DNA of 19,438 nt from Chloromonas sp. AAM2 (taxonomy: Eukaryota > Chlorophyta > Chlorophyceae > Chlamydomonadales > Chlamydomonadaceae): positions 1-19,438 of the forward strand of contig QAXH01001179.1 of NCBI GenBank assembly GCA_004335635.1. The letters run 5' to 3'. This document shows positions 1-10,116 of this stretch, one piece after another. The translations under genes and the position numbers were made by a program. How positions within the stretch are numbered: the first letter of the stretch is position 1; each line of letters opens with the position of its first letter. The notes below the pieces were generated by a model. The model was not told where the DNA came from. It saw nothing but the letters and a program-made list of their open reading frames with translations, and did not search any database.

Positions 1-25
1 GGGTTGAACCATGAAAAGCCATGTA

Positions 26-63
<38 letters not shown>

Positions 64-1333
64 CCATGCTACAGGCCTCAACCCTGAGACGTGTTCTTAA
101 CATGCTATCACCTCCGTCTTAAACAGAGGAGGACGACAACAACACAATAAAGTACGAAATTCAGCAAGGTGGTTGCATCAGACGGTTGGATCAGGCACTA
201 CACGTCCTGCCATGAGCCCAATCCAGCAGCAAGGATATTATGCACGTTATCTAGGCTTCATGACCCGCATTACGCCTTGCCTTCCTATCAACAACACGTC
301 AGGCAGGCTGCGCAAAATGCACAACCGGGCTGCTCCTTGCAAGCTCATGAACGCCTTGCATCGACTGCCTACAACACACCGTCGGGCAGGCTGCTTAATC
401 ATCAATCACGTGCTAAATTCAGAAATGAATTAAGATGTTGCAGAACGCAAGGGCCTCACCCTGCGGGCTTTGCTTCACTGTGTGTTAGCGGTCATGTGCA
501 CGGAACAGATCCGTCAGTGTAGCACCAAGTGCCTAAAATTGCCTTCAAAACTTGTCAAAGCGTTCAGGGCGGTGGTCATGCTTCCATGGTTCATTAGAGC
601 CCCGCCCACAGCCAGTATGGATGACGATTGAGTTTCACCAGAGAGACTGCGTTAAAACAACATTGGTCTAGTCAGCATGTGTTCGTCCACAGTGCAACTT
701 TGCACCACGTGGTGGCGTCAAAACTTCAGGCAATTCCAAATAGCCACGTTGGGCCATCCAGGTGCCTGAGATGTTCGAGCAAGCAATTCTTATCAGCTTC
801 ATGACCAAGGAGCAGCGCCTGTCACGGCCCTTGATGCTGTGCTTGCAGTTCTCAAACATCATGAATATATGCGGGAATTCAAAGTACACTCGCCCGCAGC
901 TGGAGGCGCACGCGAAACAATCCCGGAACAACGCGCCAAGTGTAGCGGGTGGCTACCCGGCCGTCCGGCTTGGACAGTGCTTGTGCAATCCGCAATCCGC
1001 AAAGGCAAGCAGCGTGCTCCTACCCTTGGTGCCATCCTTGGCAGGCCCTTTGTGATGCCTGCCCAGCACAAGTGTCGGTGTCTGCAGGTGCATCGGCCAT
1101 TTGTCGCAAAGACATGCTTCGCACATAAGCAGCACGTGTGAACCTCCCTTGGACTGCGTAGCCGTGCTGAAAGCAGGCGAGGCCAGATCAGAACGCCTTG
1201 ACGTAGGGCGTACCGCTCGCGATGAAACGACCGCCAAACTTGGCCTGCGACAGCGGCATGTGGCACAACAAGCACTTGGAGCAAGCTGTTCACCTATGCT
1301 CATGCACCAACGACGCGACGCATGCTCACAACC
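1..1333. other. Spacer downstream of the BCS1-like gene; no confident gene
   Basis: This stretch lies beyond the 3' end of the minus-strand BCS1-like gene. Open frames occur on both strands (for example minus 859-1293 and plus 762-1055), but they overlap each other in antisense, contain no motif I recognise and show no convincing splice pattern. No TGTAA on the minus strand was found by eye that would mark the 3' end of the BCS1-like transcript. Part of it is presumably that gene's 3' UTR. A trinucleotide microsatellite sits at its left end. Confidence 0.5.
26..63. repeat. ATG trinucleotide microsatellite
   Basis: About 12 uninterrupted ATG/GAT repeats are read directly from the sequence. 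It is in no recognised gene. Confidence 0.95.
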
Positions 1334-4300
1334 TCAAAGGCTCAAAAGCGCAAAGCCATGCAGCCTCTCATGGCATGTAGCAAAGGCCGCAGCAAGCGGG
1401 GACGTCGCAGCTCTCATGACAGCGCAGTGGGTATCATTGTCGCTCGATTGAGACAACTGCGCAGGCTCCTGGGGTGATTGCGTATGCACTTGAAGTACAA
1501 GAACATCATGTCACGCCCGTGCTACTCACGTCTAGCTGCTCGACCATTTCCTCAGGCGTGTCATGGTCCGCGCACATGGTCTCTAGCTCAGCGGGGGAGA
1601 GCGCCTCGTCAATGAAAATCTGCAAGGATGACAAGCACAGCGATCTGAATATCATTATCTGATCGTACTCGAGAGAAACGTCGCATCATAAGTATGGATC
1701 GAATCTAGCTCGGAAGATCAATACTCACAATAGCATGTCCAGTGCGCAATGCGTGCGTGGATCCGCTACGTATCTGGTGCAGCAAACGTCGGCAACGCGT
1801 GGATGAAGCAAATGCGTGCAAGGTGCAGCAAATGTTGGTAATGTTTGTGACTGCGCATCATGGGTCTCCTCACCTGGCGCAAGCGCGCCTCCACCAACTT
1901 GCTGATCTCTCCAAAGTAATGGCGCATCATGCACAGAGCCTCGTCCGCACAGATGCGTCCCATATAGATCTTCTTGTTGATGCGGCCGGGACGGATCAGA
2001 GCCGGGTCAAGCTTTTCTGTGGCAAAAGACCGTGGAGGTCGAGTCAGTGACAGCGTGGCAACATCGATCGTTCAGCGAGGCAAGTCTCCAAGTAAGTCTA
2101 CAAGAAACCCTGTCACTGTTGAACACAGATGCGACCTTCCACGGCCCCATGCTATCATATCCAAGCCTTCCAGTGTGCCGTGACACAGCTACTATGTTTA
2201 CACCTTGTGTGATCCGTGGCCTCTGGAACGTGTGTATGTATTGGTGTATGTATGCCCAAGGGGTGTGCACCGCCCTGGCCCACCCTGAGCAAGAAAGCAA
2301 AGAACGTGGGCCGTAACATAATCATGCGGTGACATGTGCTAGGCTCAAACCCAGTAACGCCTGGCGCCGTAAGAAGAAACCACAATAAAGTCAGGGTCAG
2401 CGTAAGTGAAAACAGGCATTGCTGCGGTGAGCGGACGAGTGAGGCAAGTCTACTGACACAAGGCTTGTCGGGATAAGATAGTATAAGGCATGCCAGGATC
2501 AGACTTGCCGAGATAAGACTTGCCAGGACAGCCTGACCTTTCATGCTTCGACACTAGAGTACCGCCAGAGAACCCAAACCCTGTGCTGTCTTCCTTCGCA
2601 CACCTACCCGGATGGTTAGTAGTCATGATGACGATGCGATTAGGCGTGTCCACCACCCCATCCAGGACATTGAGCAGCCCTGCCAGGTTGAGTTCGTCAT
2701 CGTTGAACAGTCCGCGACCAAATGCTGGCATGGGGCCAGCCACCTTGCGCTTCCCGAGGTCGACCCCGCTGTCGCTCTTCCTGTCGTCCCCGTCGTCGCC
2801 GCCGCCTGTGCCCTTGTCCTCCTGCACAATTGCAAGGAAAATGTGCAGATTTCAATCTTCAAGAAAACATTTGCAGGCAAAAGTAGATTCTCTGAACCTG
2901 TGACCTTGCCCTCCTGCGATCGCATGGCCAGGCCACGGGGGGTGGATGGTCGGAAAAGCCTTTACATGCGTCTGCAGGCCTAAAAGCAACTCTCACTAGA
3001 AGTGGCACAGGACTGCCAGCCATTCCGTGAAGCACACAGCCGTTTCTCAGACAAGTAACTGAGCTGTACAAACAAAGTCACACTGCATAGTCTTGAGAAG
3101 GACAAGCGATGCACCAAAACACAAACGCAAAACATGTATTGCACCCTCGCCAGAAGTTCCTTGTTCTATCTTACAGTCGATCTGTGCAGTCGAGCTGCTG
3201 CTGCTGGCCTCCGCCTTGCTACCTTGTCCTTGGTACCTTAACTGCCTTAATTCCCTTATCACCTTGTTGTTGTTCGTCGTTGAGCTTGCTTCCTTGTCCT
3301 TCTCCGCCTGTGCCGCAGCCGCCAGGGCCGCCGACACTAACTCGACAGAGGAGACGGCAGCGGTCCTGAGAGGACAACAAACTAGACGTGGCAGGATCAA
3401 CTTCAGCGAGTCAAGCCAACAAGGCACGCCTGCGATCGAGCTCCCATGCAAGAATGCTGCGGACGCCATATGATGGCACTCTGCAGAATCATTGCGTGCT
3501 AATGCAACGGTGGCGAGCTTAACTGCCTGGGCCTGACACCTCATTTCTTGTGTCCTGCTTCAACCCCTAGAGGACCAAAGAATTGATAAGGCGTGGATCG
3601 GTGTCTCTCTGTCTCTGTCTCTCTCTCCCACCTTCGCTGCACGACTGTAGAGGCGGCATCCACATCTTCCATGACGAAGATGGTCTTGTTGTAGGGCAGG
3701 TTGATGCCGCCATCAGTGCCCTCCACTTGAATCTTCTGGTCAAACATGATGTCCTGCACATGACAGCCACAGACATGATGGCCTGCACATCATAGCCACA
3801 GACTTCTCCTGCTTGTAAAGGAAGGGGCCTCAGACAAATGAAAGAGGAAGGGGCCTAGACAAATGAAAGAGGAAGGGGCCTCAGACAAATGAAAGAGGAA
3901 GGGGCCTCAGACAAATGAAAGAGGAAGGAGCTCAGACAAATGAAAGAGGAAGGGGCTCAGACAAATGAAAGAGGAAGGGGCCTCAGACAAATGAAAGAGG
4001 AAGGGGCTCAGACAGGAAGGGGCTCAGACAAATGAAAGAGGAAGGGGCCTCAGACAAATGAAAGAGGAAGGAGCTCAGACAAATGAAAGAGGAAGGGGCT
4101 CAGACAAATGAAAGAGGAAGGGGCTCAGACAAATGAAAGAGCGCTTGTTGGACAAAGGGTCCTTTCCACCCATACACTGGGTGTGGGACCGCCTGATGCC
4201 CTCATGTGACAGGCTGGCTCAGGTGCTGCGTGCCCTGTCAATGACGACTTTTTCATGTGTGAGATGATGTCAGCATCATTCTGTCACTTGCTCATAAGCA

Positions 4301-7300
4301 AGCATGCATACAGCCTCTTCCTATGATTGCACTCCATGCTCCACATGCTCCACATGCTCCACATGCTCCAATCTCACCATGAGCTCCTGGTTTGTGTGTA
4401 TCTTTGTGAGCGGGATGGAGATGACGGATCGCTTGGTGTACTGCCCCAGGGCCTTAATGAAACTGGTCTTGCCCGTGCCAGGGGGGCCGTACAGCAGGAA
4501 ACCGAGCTTCTGCAGTACAAAACGGGCCAGGCACAGTTGGCAGGGTACAGTCAGCAGGTACTCCCATCAAGCATTTGGAGGGGGGGGGGGCGGACGCAAG
4601 GAGATAAGCAGTGCTTGGCTCAATACATCTGCAAGCTGAAGGGCAGCAGAGGCGGGTAGTCATAGGACAGTATACAATTAGATGTGTGCCAAATAATTGA
4701 TATACCAACGAAAACGAAAACGAATGTGCCTGCCAATTTCCAAGCATTCTCATTTGGTTCTTAGCGTTCTATTTCTACAAAACAGACGTGAGGAGGCAGC
4801 ATCCAGGCCAAACAACCACAGACACGTTTCAATACGATGCCAAACAAGGACACATTCCACATCCTTGCGGCCTGATCTGACCCGGTCACGTGACCCACCT
4901 GTGGGTAGCCGGCGATGCCGAACTTGCCCTGCTTGTTGAGGAACTGGTTCACAAGGTGCAGGATGCCCGACTTGTCGGGGTGGAAGAAGGAAGCAAACGT
5001 CTTCTCCTGAAACGGTCGGAAAGGACATGCCAGACGGTCAGAGAACCTGCCAGGTCAAATGGGAAGTTAGGTGCAAGACGAGCATAGACACTGGGCAAGG
5101 CAAACACGTGAACAACCTTGCATTGATCTGTCGTTCCAGTGCGTGTCCTTGCAACCACTGCATCTTCCTGAAGCTGAAGTTAATCTCAATACCGAAATCG
5201 GTAAAGAGCGGGACTTCGGCAAAAAAGCCAACGCTAACTGCAAAGCCTTGTTATGTTGTTCTTTGTTATATCAATTTGTGATGATGCAGTGTGCACACAC
5301 CGGCCCCATACCCTTTTCCCTCCCTCACAGCTGCACTTTGAATATTATGCTACTGCAAGGTGGTTTCTTGGAGAAAAGCAATGATGACTAACCATCCAAT
5401 ACTCTCTAATTCAGACTGGCAAGCCTGGCTTGCAATCATGTCTGTTGTCGGCAGCCCTCGGGCACACACCCGCCTATACTCCACACCCGCCTCTCACCTC
5501 CGACAGCTTGTACCGCTTGTATATTGCGTTGGGAGCCTTGGCGCCCTCATCCCCGGTGGTGGGGCGGGCGGCCCAGCCAGTCAGCACTGGAATGTACAAG
5601 TACCTGGCAAGGAAAGAACAGCAGTTATATATACATTGCAATTACATATACATATTGATTGTTGAGCTATGCAATGATGATGATGATGATGATATTGATA
5701 CATATACTGTGTATTACATTATCACTGCTTGACTACATATTATGCGGTGGTTATGTTTTACACAATGCGAAGATATATAAAATATTGAGTACATCAGTGG
5801 GGGAGGGAAGGGGCAAACATGCACTGAGCGCGAACGCTAGCAAGCCATGCAAGAGACGAGGCTGGATACCGTCCTAACCAATCCTGAGCAACAGAAGACC
5901 ACTTCAAGGCGCAAAGAGCAAAAAACACAGAAGTCAAAGCAGTTTGACGTTGACGCCATGGTTGGTAACTTGATAGGCTGGAGAGCATTAGTTGATGTCT
6001 GTTACGTTGCGCTTTCCAAGTGTGTGTCCGGTGCTTATGTGTGATGTGGGGTGCGGTACAAATCTCACGCTACGCCTTTCACAAGGAGGAGCGTGTCCAC
6101 CACGTGCTCCATGTGGCGCTCACCTCGCGTGGTCGACCTTGCTGGCCTGCTGCTCCTTGTAAAGGGTGAGCGCCTTCTCGACAAACGCATCTATCTTGTT
6201 GTTGCCATCCTGTAATCGCAGCCAGCCATGCAAGCGTTGTCGTGCGTGCGAGAGATGGCATGCGTACCCGCACCCGCCGTACCAGACACAGTAGCGCAAA
6301 AACTGACCCATGTGACAAGAGGCATGTGATGAGCTGTGAAGAAGAAGAAAAAAAGTTTGCCAGATCTGGGACAATTTGTGTGAACAGGTCTGTAATACTG
6401 CCAGCATCAGCAACACATCCCAGAGGCAGATGACACTGGCTCAACAGCACACTGTGCACGCTTTTACCACCACACTCATGAAAATACTAGTCCCACAGAC
6501 AACTGACAGCCTCATCACGGTGCCAGTCCCAAAACTGTCCCAGAACTGGCAAACTGGCAAACGAGGCTGCCCACGTGTATCAAATAAGAGCTGCAAAACA
6601 AGGTACTTAGGTTCACGATCAAAGCAGGACGGCTTGAGCTTGCCGTCAATATACAGGGCATGCACGCAGGCGTGTGCTCGCTTGCGGCTCCAAAGCCGTG
6701 GCCCACCTTGTCCGAGCTCTCCACTGCACGGCGCAGCAAGGGCAAGACACATGTGTTCAGTAGTGACCGCTAAGAAAGCACATACTTTGCTGGAAATCTG
6801 AGATGGTGAACTGACCGGGAACAACAGTCATAACAACTACATTGGTTAGTTAGTAGACAAGATACTAAGAACGCCATGTCATGTTGACGTGGTCAACGCA
6901 TCCACAGCTGCAGGGCAAGCCTGCGCCTTGCATCCTGCAGACTAGAGCAATTTCAAACTTGACACACCAAACAACACATTCAACACAGCCTTGGACGGGC
7001 CTTCCCCCACTTCAGTCCTCACAGTGGTAGGTGATCTTCTGATTCTTGGCCGTCTTATCCTCCACATCCTCCTGCTGCCTGCACGGCCAAGCAAGGTGGT
7101 TTAGAAAACCATTGAACATGAAACACACTAAGGAACACCACCGATACGATAAGCCTCACAGCAGACACGCGATAATGTGATGACACAATGGCGGCATGAT
7201 GACGTGAAGATACAGAAACGTCCACAGCTATCCAAGCTGGTTGCATGGCTGCTGCATAACTACACAGGCAGTGCCTAGCCGAGTGCACGGCCGTTGCATA

Positions 7301-8473
7301 GCTATCAAGCCGTTGCCTCGAACAATATCCACTGTGCTCTGTCATCAGTCTGACCCTGGTCTCTAAATTTCTCGATTCCATTTTCCATTGTTTGAAACCA
7401 CACCACCTCCTCAGCCAGCAGGCTTGTACGGCAGAATCACGTCTTGAACAACAACACTCGTCCTCGGCGAGCAGGCTCGGGCAGCTAAGATACGTCCTCA
7501 ACCTGTGAGCCGAAACCCAGTCATTTCCACCACCATGCTGTGGGGCTCACCTCATGAACTTGATGCCATTCTTGAGGTCCACCCACGTGCCCACGGGCGG
7601 CACGTGATTGAACCCAAAGTCGTGCTCCGCGGCATTGTGACCCTCATCATCGCTTTCCTCCTCCTCCTGAGCCAGGACCTGAGGGGAGGCACGTGGACCA
7701 CGTTTGTTTGTTCGGTTATCAGTTAGTCAGTTTGTTCGCTTGTTTGTTTGTCTGTTTGAATGCTTGGTACATGAACTGCATCATGCGGAGCTAAACATGG
7801 CATGCAACAGCCTCAAAACTGTCTTTTAGATGTGTGATGGATTGCAAAGCATGTCATCGTGTGCTGCTGGTGTTAGACGCCAATCCCTTGCTCCAACTGA
7901 ACAACGGACATAACGTGTTTGTGATTGCATGCTCTGCGTGCATGCGCTTGATGAGCACTGAGTTCCCCTCAGTAGGTGTCGGGGACGCCTGGGCGACTTG
8001 CCTTGTTGACGGTCTGGGGCCGCTTCTTGAGCTGGAAGTCCGCTGATGGCAGCGCACCCAACAGCTCAACCTACGACAGCATCAACCATGTACGTACGAA
8101 TCAGCATTTGACATTCATTTACTTGCGCGTGAGTGGCGTGGCATGGCATGGCATGGCATTGCAATGCAGTCTGCTTTGCAGTTGTTGACAGTGAGGTGAA
8201 TGCTTGTGCTCTGCTTTGCACTTGATGACAAAGAGCTTGGTGATTGTTTTGGCATTTGGCGCGACTGTAATCGCTTGGCAACACTTTCCCGGGAACCCCT
8301 GGCCGTTTCCTGTCCTCGTGAGAATTGTGTTGTGGGAGGAGCAGAACCGCTTGCACTGGTGATTTCACTACTCGCTAGTCGTACTGTCTGCCTGTCCCAC
8401 CTGTTGGTTGATGTAGTTGAGAATGGCCCGTTGCAGGATGGAGTTGGAGGGGCCCTGCTCACTGTCGCTATAC
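1334..8473 (-). CDS. BCS1-like AAA ATPase (multi-exon, N-terminus unresolved)
   Basis: Exons, all joining in phase: 8473-8401, 8070-8002, 7678-7551, 7078-7023, 6723-6707, 6209-6124, 5603-5498, 5006-4899, 4509-4378, 3753-3632, 3365-3263, 2821-2608, 2016-1874, 1619-1530 and 1468-1334. They encode about 526 residues. Counting from the first full codon at 8472, Walker A GPPGTGKT is at 222-229, Walker B TIFVMED at 282-288, sensor-1 MTTN at 399-402 and the arginine-finger segment ALIRPGRI at 410-417. YKRYKLSEEKTFASFFHPDK-type residues precede Walker A, as in protist BCS1-like proteins. An Ala-rich, then Lys/Asp/Gly-rich insertion (about 300-355) separates Walker B from sensor 1. True BCS1 is a mitochondrial inner-membrane translocase for the Rieske protein; membership of the family is clear, but the exact substrate is inferred. 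The last exon follows a 61-nt intron; reading through instead would stop at 1506. Confidence 0.9.
2455..2530. repeat. Degenerate short repeats (GATAAGACTTGCC-like)
   Basis: Variants of GATAAGACTTGCC/AGGCTTGTCGG recur about four times in 75 bp, inside the BCS1-like intron 2017-2607. Units are too diverged to give a clean period. Confidence 0.55.
3601..3630. repeat. CT-rich microsatellite beside a splice donor
   Basis: A (TC)n/(GTCTCT)n tract. In gene sense it is a purine GA run that begins inside the intron, immediately after the GTGGGA donor of the exon ending at 3632. Confidence 0.85.
3820..4141. repeat. Intronic minisatellite, about 26-bp unit, about 13 copies
   Basis: The unit is GGAAGGGGCCTCAGACAAAT followed by GAAAGA. 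Variants have GGAGCTC or GGGCTC in place of GGGCCTC, and one copy is truncated. The array lies in the BCS1-like intron 3754-4377, between the Walker A and Walker B exons. In gene sense the array is pyrimidine-rich. Confidence 0.95.
4332..4370. repeat. 9-bp tandem repeat (CTCCACATG)
   Basis: About four copies of CTCCACATG, the first shortened, lie just inside the intron next to the donor that ends the Walker A exon at 4378. Confidence 0.85.
4580..4590. repeat. Homopolymer G run
   Basis: Eleven consecutive G on the plus strand in the BCS1-like intron 4510-4898. In gene sense it is a C run upstream of the Walker A exon. It is prone to sequencing or assembly length error. Confidence 0.9.
5674..5693. 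repeat. ATG microsatellite in an AT-rich intron
   Basis: Six to seven ATG repeats in the BCS1-like intron 5604-6123. They are flanked by TATA-rich sequence that stands out against the more balanced surroundings. Confidence 0.9.
6341..6562. mobile_element. Short inverted-repeat element, copy A (MITE-like)
   Basis: The left end reads AAAAAAAGTTTGCCAGATCT then GGGACAA. The right end (6534-6554) reads ACTGTCCCAGAACTGGCAAAC, its inverted complement with few mismatches, followed by a partial repeat TGGCAAAC. The interior of about 160 bp has no coding signal. It lies within the BCS1-like intron 6210-6706. The ends match those of the element at 14045-14530, while the interiors do not obviously match. 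No target-site duplication was identified by eye. Confidence 0.6.
6707..6723 (-). other. 17-nt microexon of the BCS1-like gene
   Basis: The minus-strand 17-mer is bounded by a GTGCAG acceptor and a GTGGGC donor. It converts the phase-1 end of the exon at 7023 into the phase-0 start of the exon at 6209. It supplies part of a Leu codon followed by ESSDK, giving a continuous KITYH-LESSDK-DGNNKIDAF. Skipping it would break the frame. Confidence 0.75.
7679..8001 (-). other. GC-AG intron in the BCS1-like gene
   Basis: The donor reads AAG|GCAAGT, an ideal GC-type 5' splice site, and the acceptor is CCTCAG. Both flanking exons are in phase 0 (RPQTVNK joined to VLAQEEEE). The nearest GT, 4 nt further into the intron, gives the wrong phase. 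Confidence 0.75.
7706..7757. repeat. GTTT-rich simple repeat
   Basis: Imperfect (TTTG)n tract inside the GC-AG intron, in gene sense (CAAA)n, upstream of the exon starting at 7678. Confidence 0.8.
8140..8159. repeat. GGCAT pentanucleotide repeat
   Basis: Four tandem GGCAT units within the BCS1-like intron 8071-8400. Confidence 0.85.
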
Positions 8474-8743
8474 CTGTTGCGAGCAGATGAAGTTGTGCCA
8501 TTGCAAGAAAGGCGCCACCCATGACCACATGCACAAATTATCACAGTATCAATGATCACTCAGTCCTAGGTTATAAGCAGATGAAAATATCGCCTTGACA
8601 ATGGCGTTGACGAAAGTATTGTCATTGCATCTCTGTGCTGTAGCCTTGGCGTAGTGCAACACAGCGCCCTGCAAAGTGTGAGCATCGTGTGGGCTGCCCC
8701 CTGATCGTTCACTAAACAACTGAGCACCCGCCAACAGACGCAC

Positions 8744-8824
8744 GCTGGCAAAACATGGACGGTGATGGCAGGGTCAGAATTGTGCTGTTGGTCCTGCTTA
8801 AACAGCTTGAAAATGCCTGACACC
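8744..8824 (-). CDS. Candidate upstream exon of the BCS1-like gene
   Basis: On the minus strand an acceptor (CCCAGACAG) precedes 8824, and a GTGCGT donor follows 8744. The 81 nt are open and begin VSGIFKLFKQDQQ. They enter and leave in phase 2, which is exactly what the exon starting at 8473 requires. That exon has no in-frame ATG before its acceptor, so some upstream exon must exist. There is no family motif in this piece, so the assignment rests on splice phase and protein-like composition only. Confidence 0.3.
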
Positions 8825-8878
8825 CTGTCTGGGTTGTGCGGCTTAGTGCATCATGGCTTGGGGTAGGTGGATGATTCA

Positions 8879-8922
8879 GGGGCCCAAGTCGTCAGCCAAA
8901 GGGGCTCAAGCCGTCAGCCAGA
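8879..8922. repeat. 22-bp tandem duplication
   Basis: Two adjacent 22-bp units, GGGGCCCAAGTCGTCAGCCA and GGGGCTCAAGCCGTCAGCCA (each plus 2 nt), differ at three positions. Confidence 0.85.
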
Positions 8923-8939
8923 ACGCCTTGAGCACATAC

Positions 8940-8989
8940 TCACTCATCAAAGCAGCAAGTATGGGGTAATGGAAGCTGATTACGCCCAT
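8940..8989 (-). CDS. Candidate first exon (ATG) of the BCS1-like gene
   Basis: An ATG at 8989 opens a frame beginning MGVISFHYPILAALMS. It can be spliced at a GTATGT donor after 8940 in phase 2, matching the acceptor at 8824. This would give a protein of about 570 residues. A competing GTGAGT donor 4 nt earlier would put the downstream exon out of frame. The frame also stays open upstream of this ATG, and it is antisense to a protein-like plus-strand frame, so the choice is uncertain. Confidence 0.22.
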
Positions 8990-9387
8990 GACGCCTATGG
9001 CGCGATCACCCTGGGTGGTGTCAACCCAAAGACGTTTGCAGGCTTCCCCTTTTACTCACCAGTACCAGGAGTTGGTGCGAGTCCACTGCAATACAGCATG
9101 CAAGTAATGCAGCGGGTAAGTGCAACTTGACGGTGACATACAAACTTTTCATGCAATGGAGCTGCCTATGTCAGCTACAGTGGCCCACCTCAATCTGGCG
9201 AACAAACTTGTTCTCAACAGCTACTTGGCGATTGAATAGCCCGGCGCAGAGCTCGGTGATCCATGGGATGACTGCATTGCAAATGGTTGCAACCATGGGA
9301 TTACTGGACGCAGCCCGACCTTGTGTGAACACATGGGCATGCGACAGCATTTAGTGGTCAATCCCGACACGCTGCTCAGCCGAAATA

Positions 9388-9594
9388 TTGGAGTTGAATC
9401 GTTTCCCTGGTCTAAACTTGTGCGATAGATGGTTGCAGGAGGTGTACAGTGCCATGAAGAAGCACGGCGTACCCAAGCACACCAATCCTCAAGCCCGACA
9501 AAATGTGCAGCTGCTTATGCAGCAGCTGATAAGGAAGACTTCCTGCATCAGCGTTTGTCAAGTGTTTCATCTATCCGACATGGCGTCACCGTAA
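9388..9594 (+). CDS. Unidentified small open frame
   Basis: I do not recognise this frame. It has 68 codons and contains a Lys/Gln-rich, probably helical stretch, LQEVYSAMKKHGVPKHTNPQ followed by ARQNVQLLMQQLIRK. An overlapping frame (9429-9674) is also open, so coding strand and frame are not secure. No splice sites tie it to the frame at 8867-9130. It could be a remnant of a decayed gene or transposon. Confidence 0.15.
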   Translation: MELNRFPGLNLCDRWLQEVYSAMKKHGVPKHTNPQARQNVQLLMQQLIRKTSCISVCQVFHLSDMASP

Positions 9595-10056
9595 AACACC
9601 CTCGTGTTCCCGGCTTACCCGTACGCAGCGCAAGCGGCACGAACAGGCATAACAGCATGTCCAGAAGGCCATGACCGGTGCTGATCTGCACGGAAAAGCA
9701 CGGCAGGATGTTCCAAATCGGGTCATTTGATCAATTCGTAGCAACATGTAGTACAGCAGATGCACAGCATGTCAATGGCTTGCCTTGTTCATCAGGCCGT
9801 AACCCAGGATTGTATCGGGGGTGATCTCCATTTGCTTTCTCTTGAGACAGTGCTGAGCGATGAAGTTGCACCTCCAGGGCGATGAAAAATCTTAGAACGG
9901 AACTTGGTTGCTGGCAGGCTGCTACGCTTAGCGCAGTGCCTTGATAGCCGTGTTTGGCGCAGTTAAAGAGCACGGAGCCTTATCAACACGCGGACTAATC
10001 ACTGCCACCTTCCGACCAATGCACGTGCCCGCTGGCGCGGCCGCGCAACTGGCAGT

Positions 10057-10116
10057 TGGTCGGTCTGCTCAGCGGTGGTGGTGCCCATCAGTCTGTGCAG
10101 CTGCTGAGACCGACCA
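10057..10116. repeat. Short inverted repeat (10-bp arms)
   Basis: TGGTCGGTCT at 10057-10066 pairs perfectly with AGACCGACCA at 10107-10116 around a 40-nt loop. Partly complementary CAGC-rich sequence extends the stem irregularly. Confidence 0.6.

Larger units (their letters stand above)
8867..9130 (+). pseudogene. Protein-like open frame, faintly aspartic-protease-like
   Basis: The plus-strand frame is open for 87 codons. Its second half, beginning about KYGVMEADYA, contains GAITLGGVNPKTFAGF, FYSPV and then QYSMQV. Pepsin-family proteases carry a comparable 'LGGxDPxxF..G...YVPV...YW' segment after the first catalytic lobe. A GTAAGT donor follows CAGCGG at 9115. No DTG catalytic motif, signal peptide or in-phase downstream exon was found; the next protein-like frame (HLNLANKLVLNSYLAIE at about 9184-9234) needs another phase and stops. 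It may be a gene fragment, or a chance frame antisense to the start of the BCS1-like gene. Family assignment is a guess from pattern resemblance. Confidence 0.22.

Noticed and set aside
859..1293. 144-codon minus-strand open frame
   Set aside because: It overlaps open frames in two other registers, has a Cys/Arg-rich random-looking composition, no motif and no splice link to the BCS1-like gene.
2340..2365. tRNA B-box-like GGTTTGAGCC on the minus strand (also at about 10296 on plus), suggesting a SINE
   Set aside because: No A box at the right distance, no cloverleaf and no shared flanking sequence between the two places.
3047..3544. 165-codon minus-strand open frame read as one exon
   Set aside because: Only 3365-3263 fits the BCS1-like protein by splice phase; the rest is flanking intron that happens to be open.
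6441..6824. Minus-strand frame with ALYIDGKLKPSCFDREPKYL
   Set aside because: It looked exon-like at first, but it is not in phase with the neighbouring exons. The 17-nt microexon at 6707-6723 restores the protein without it.
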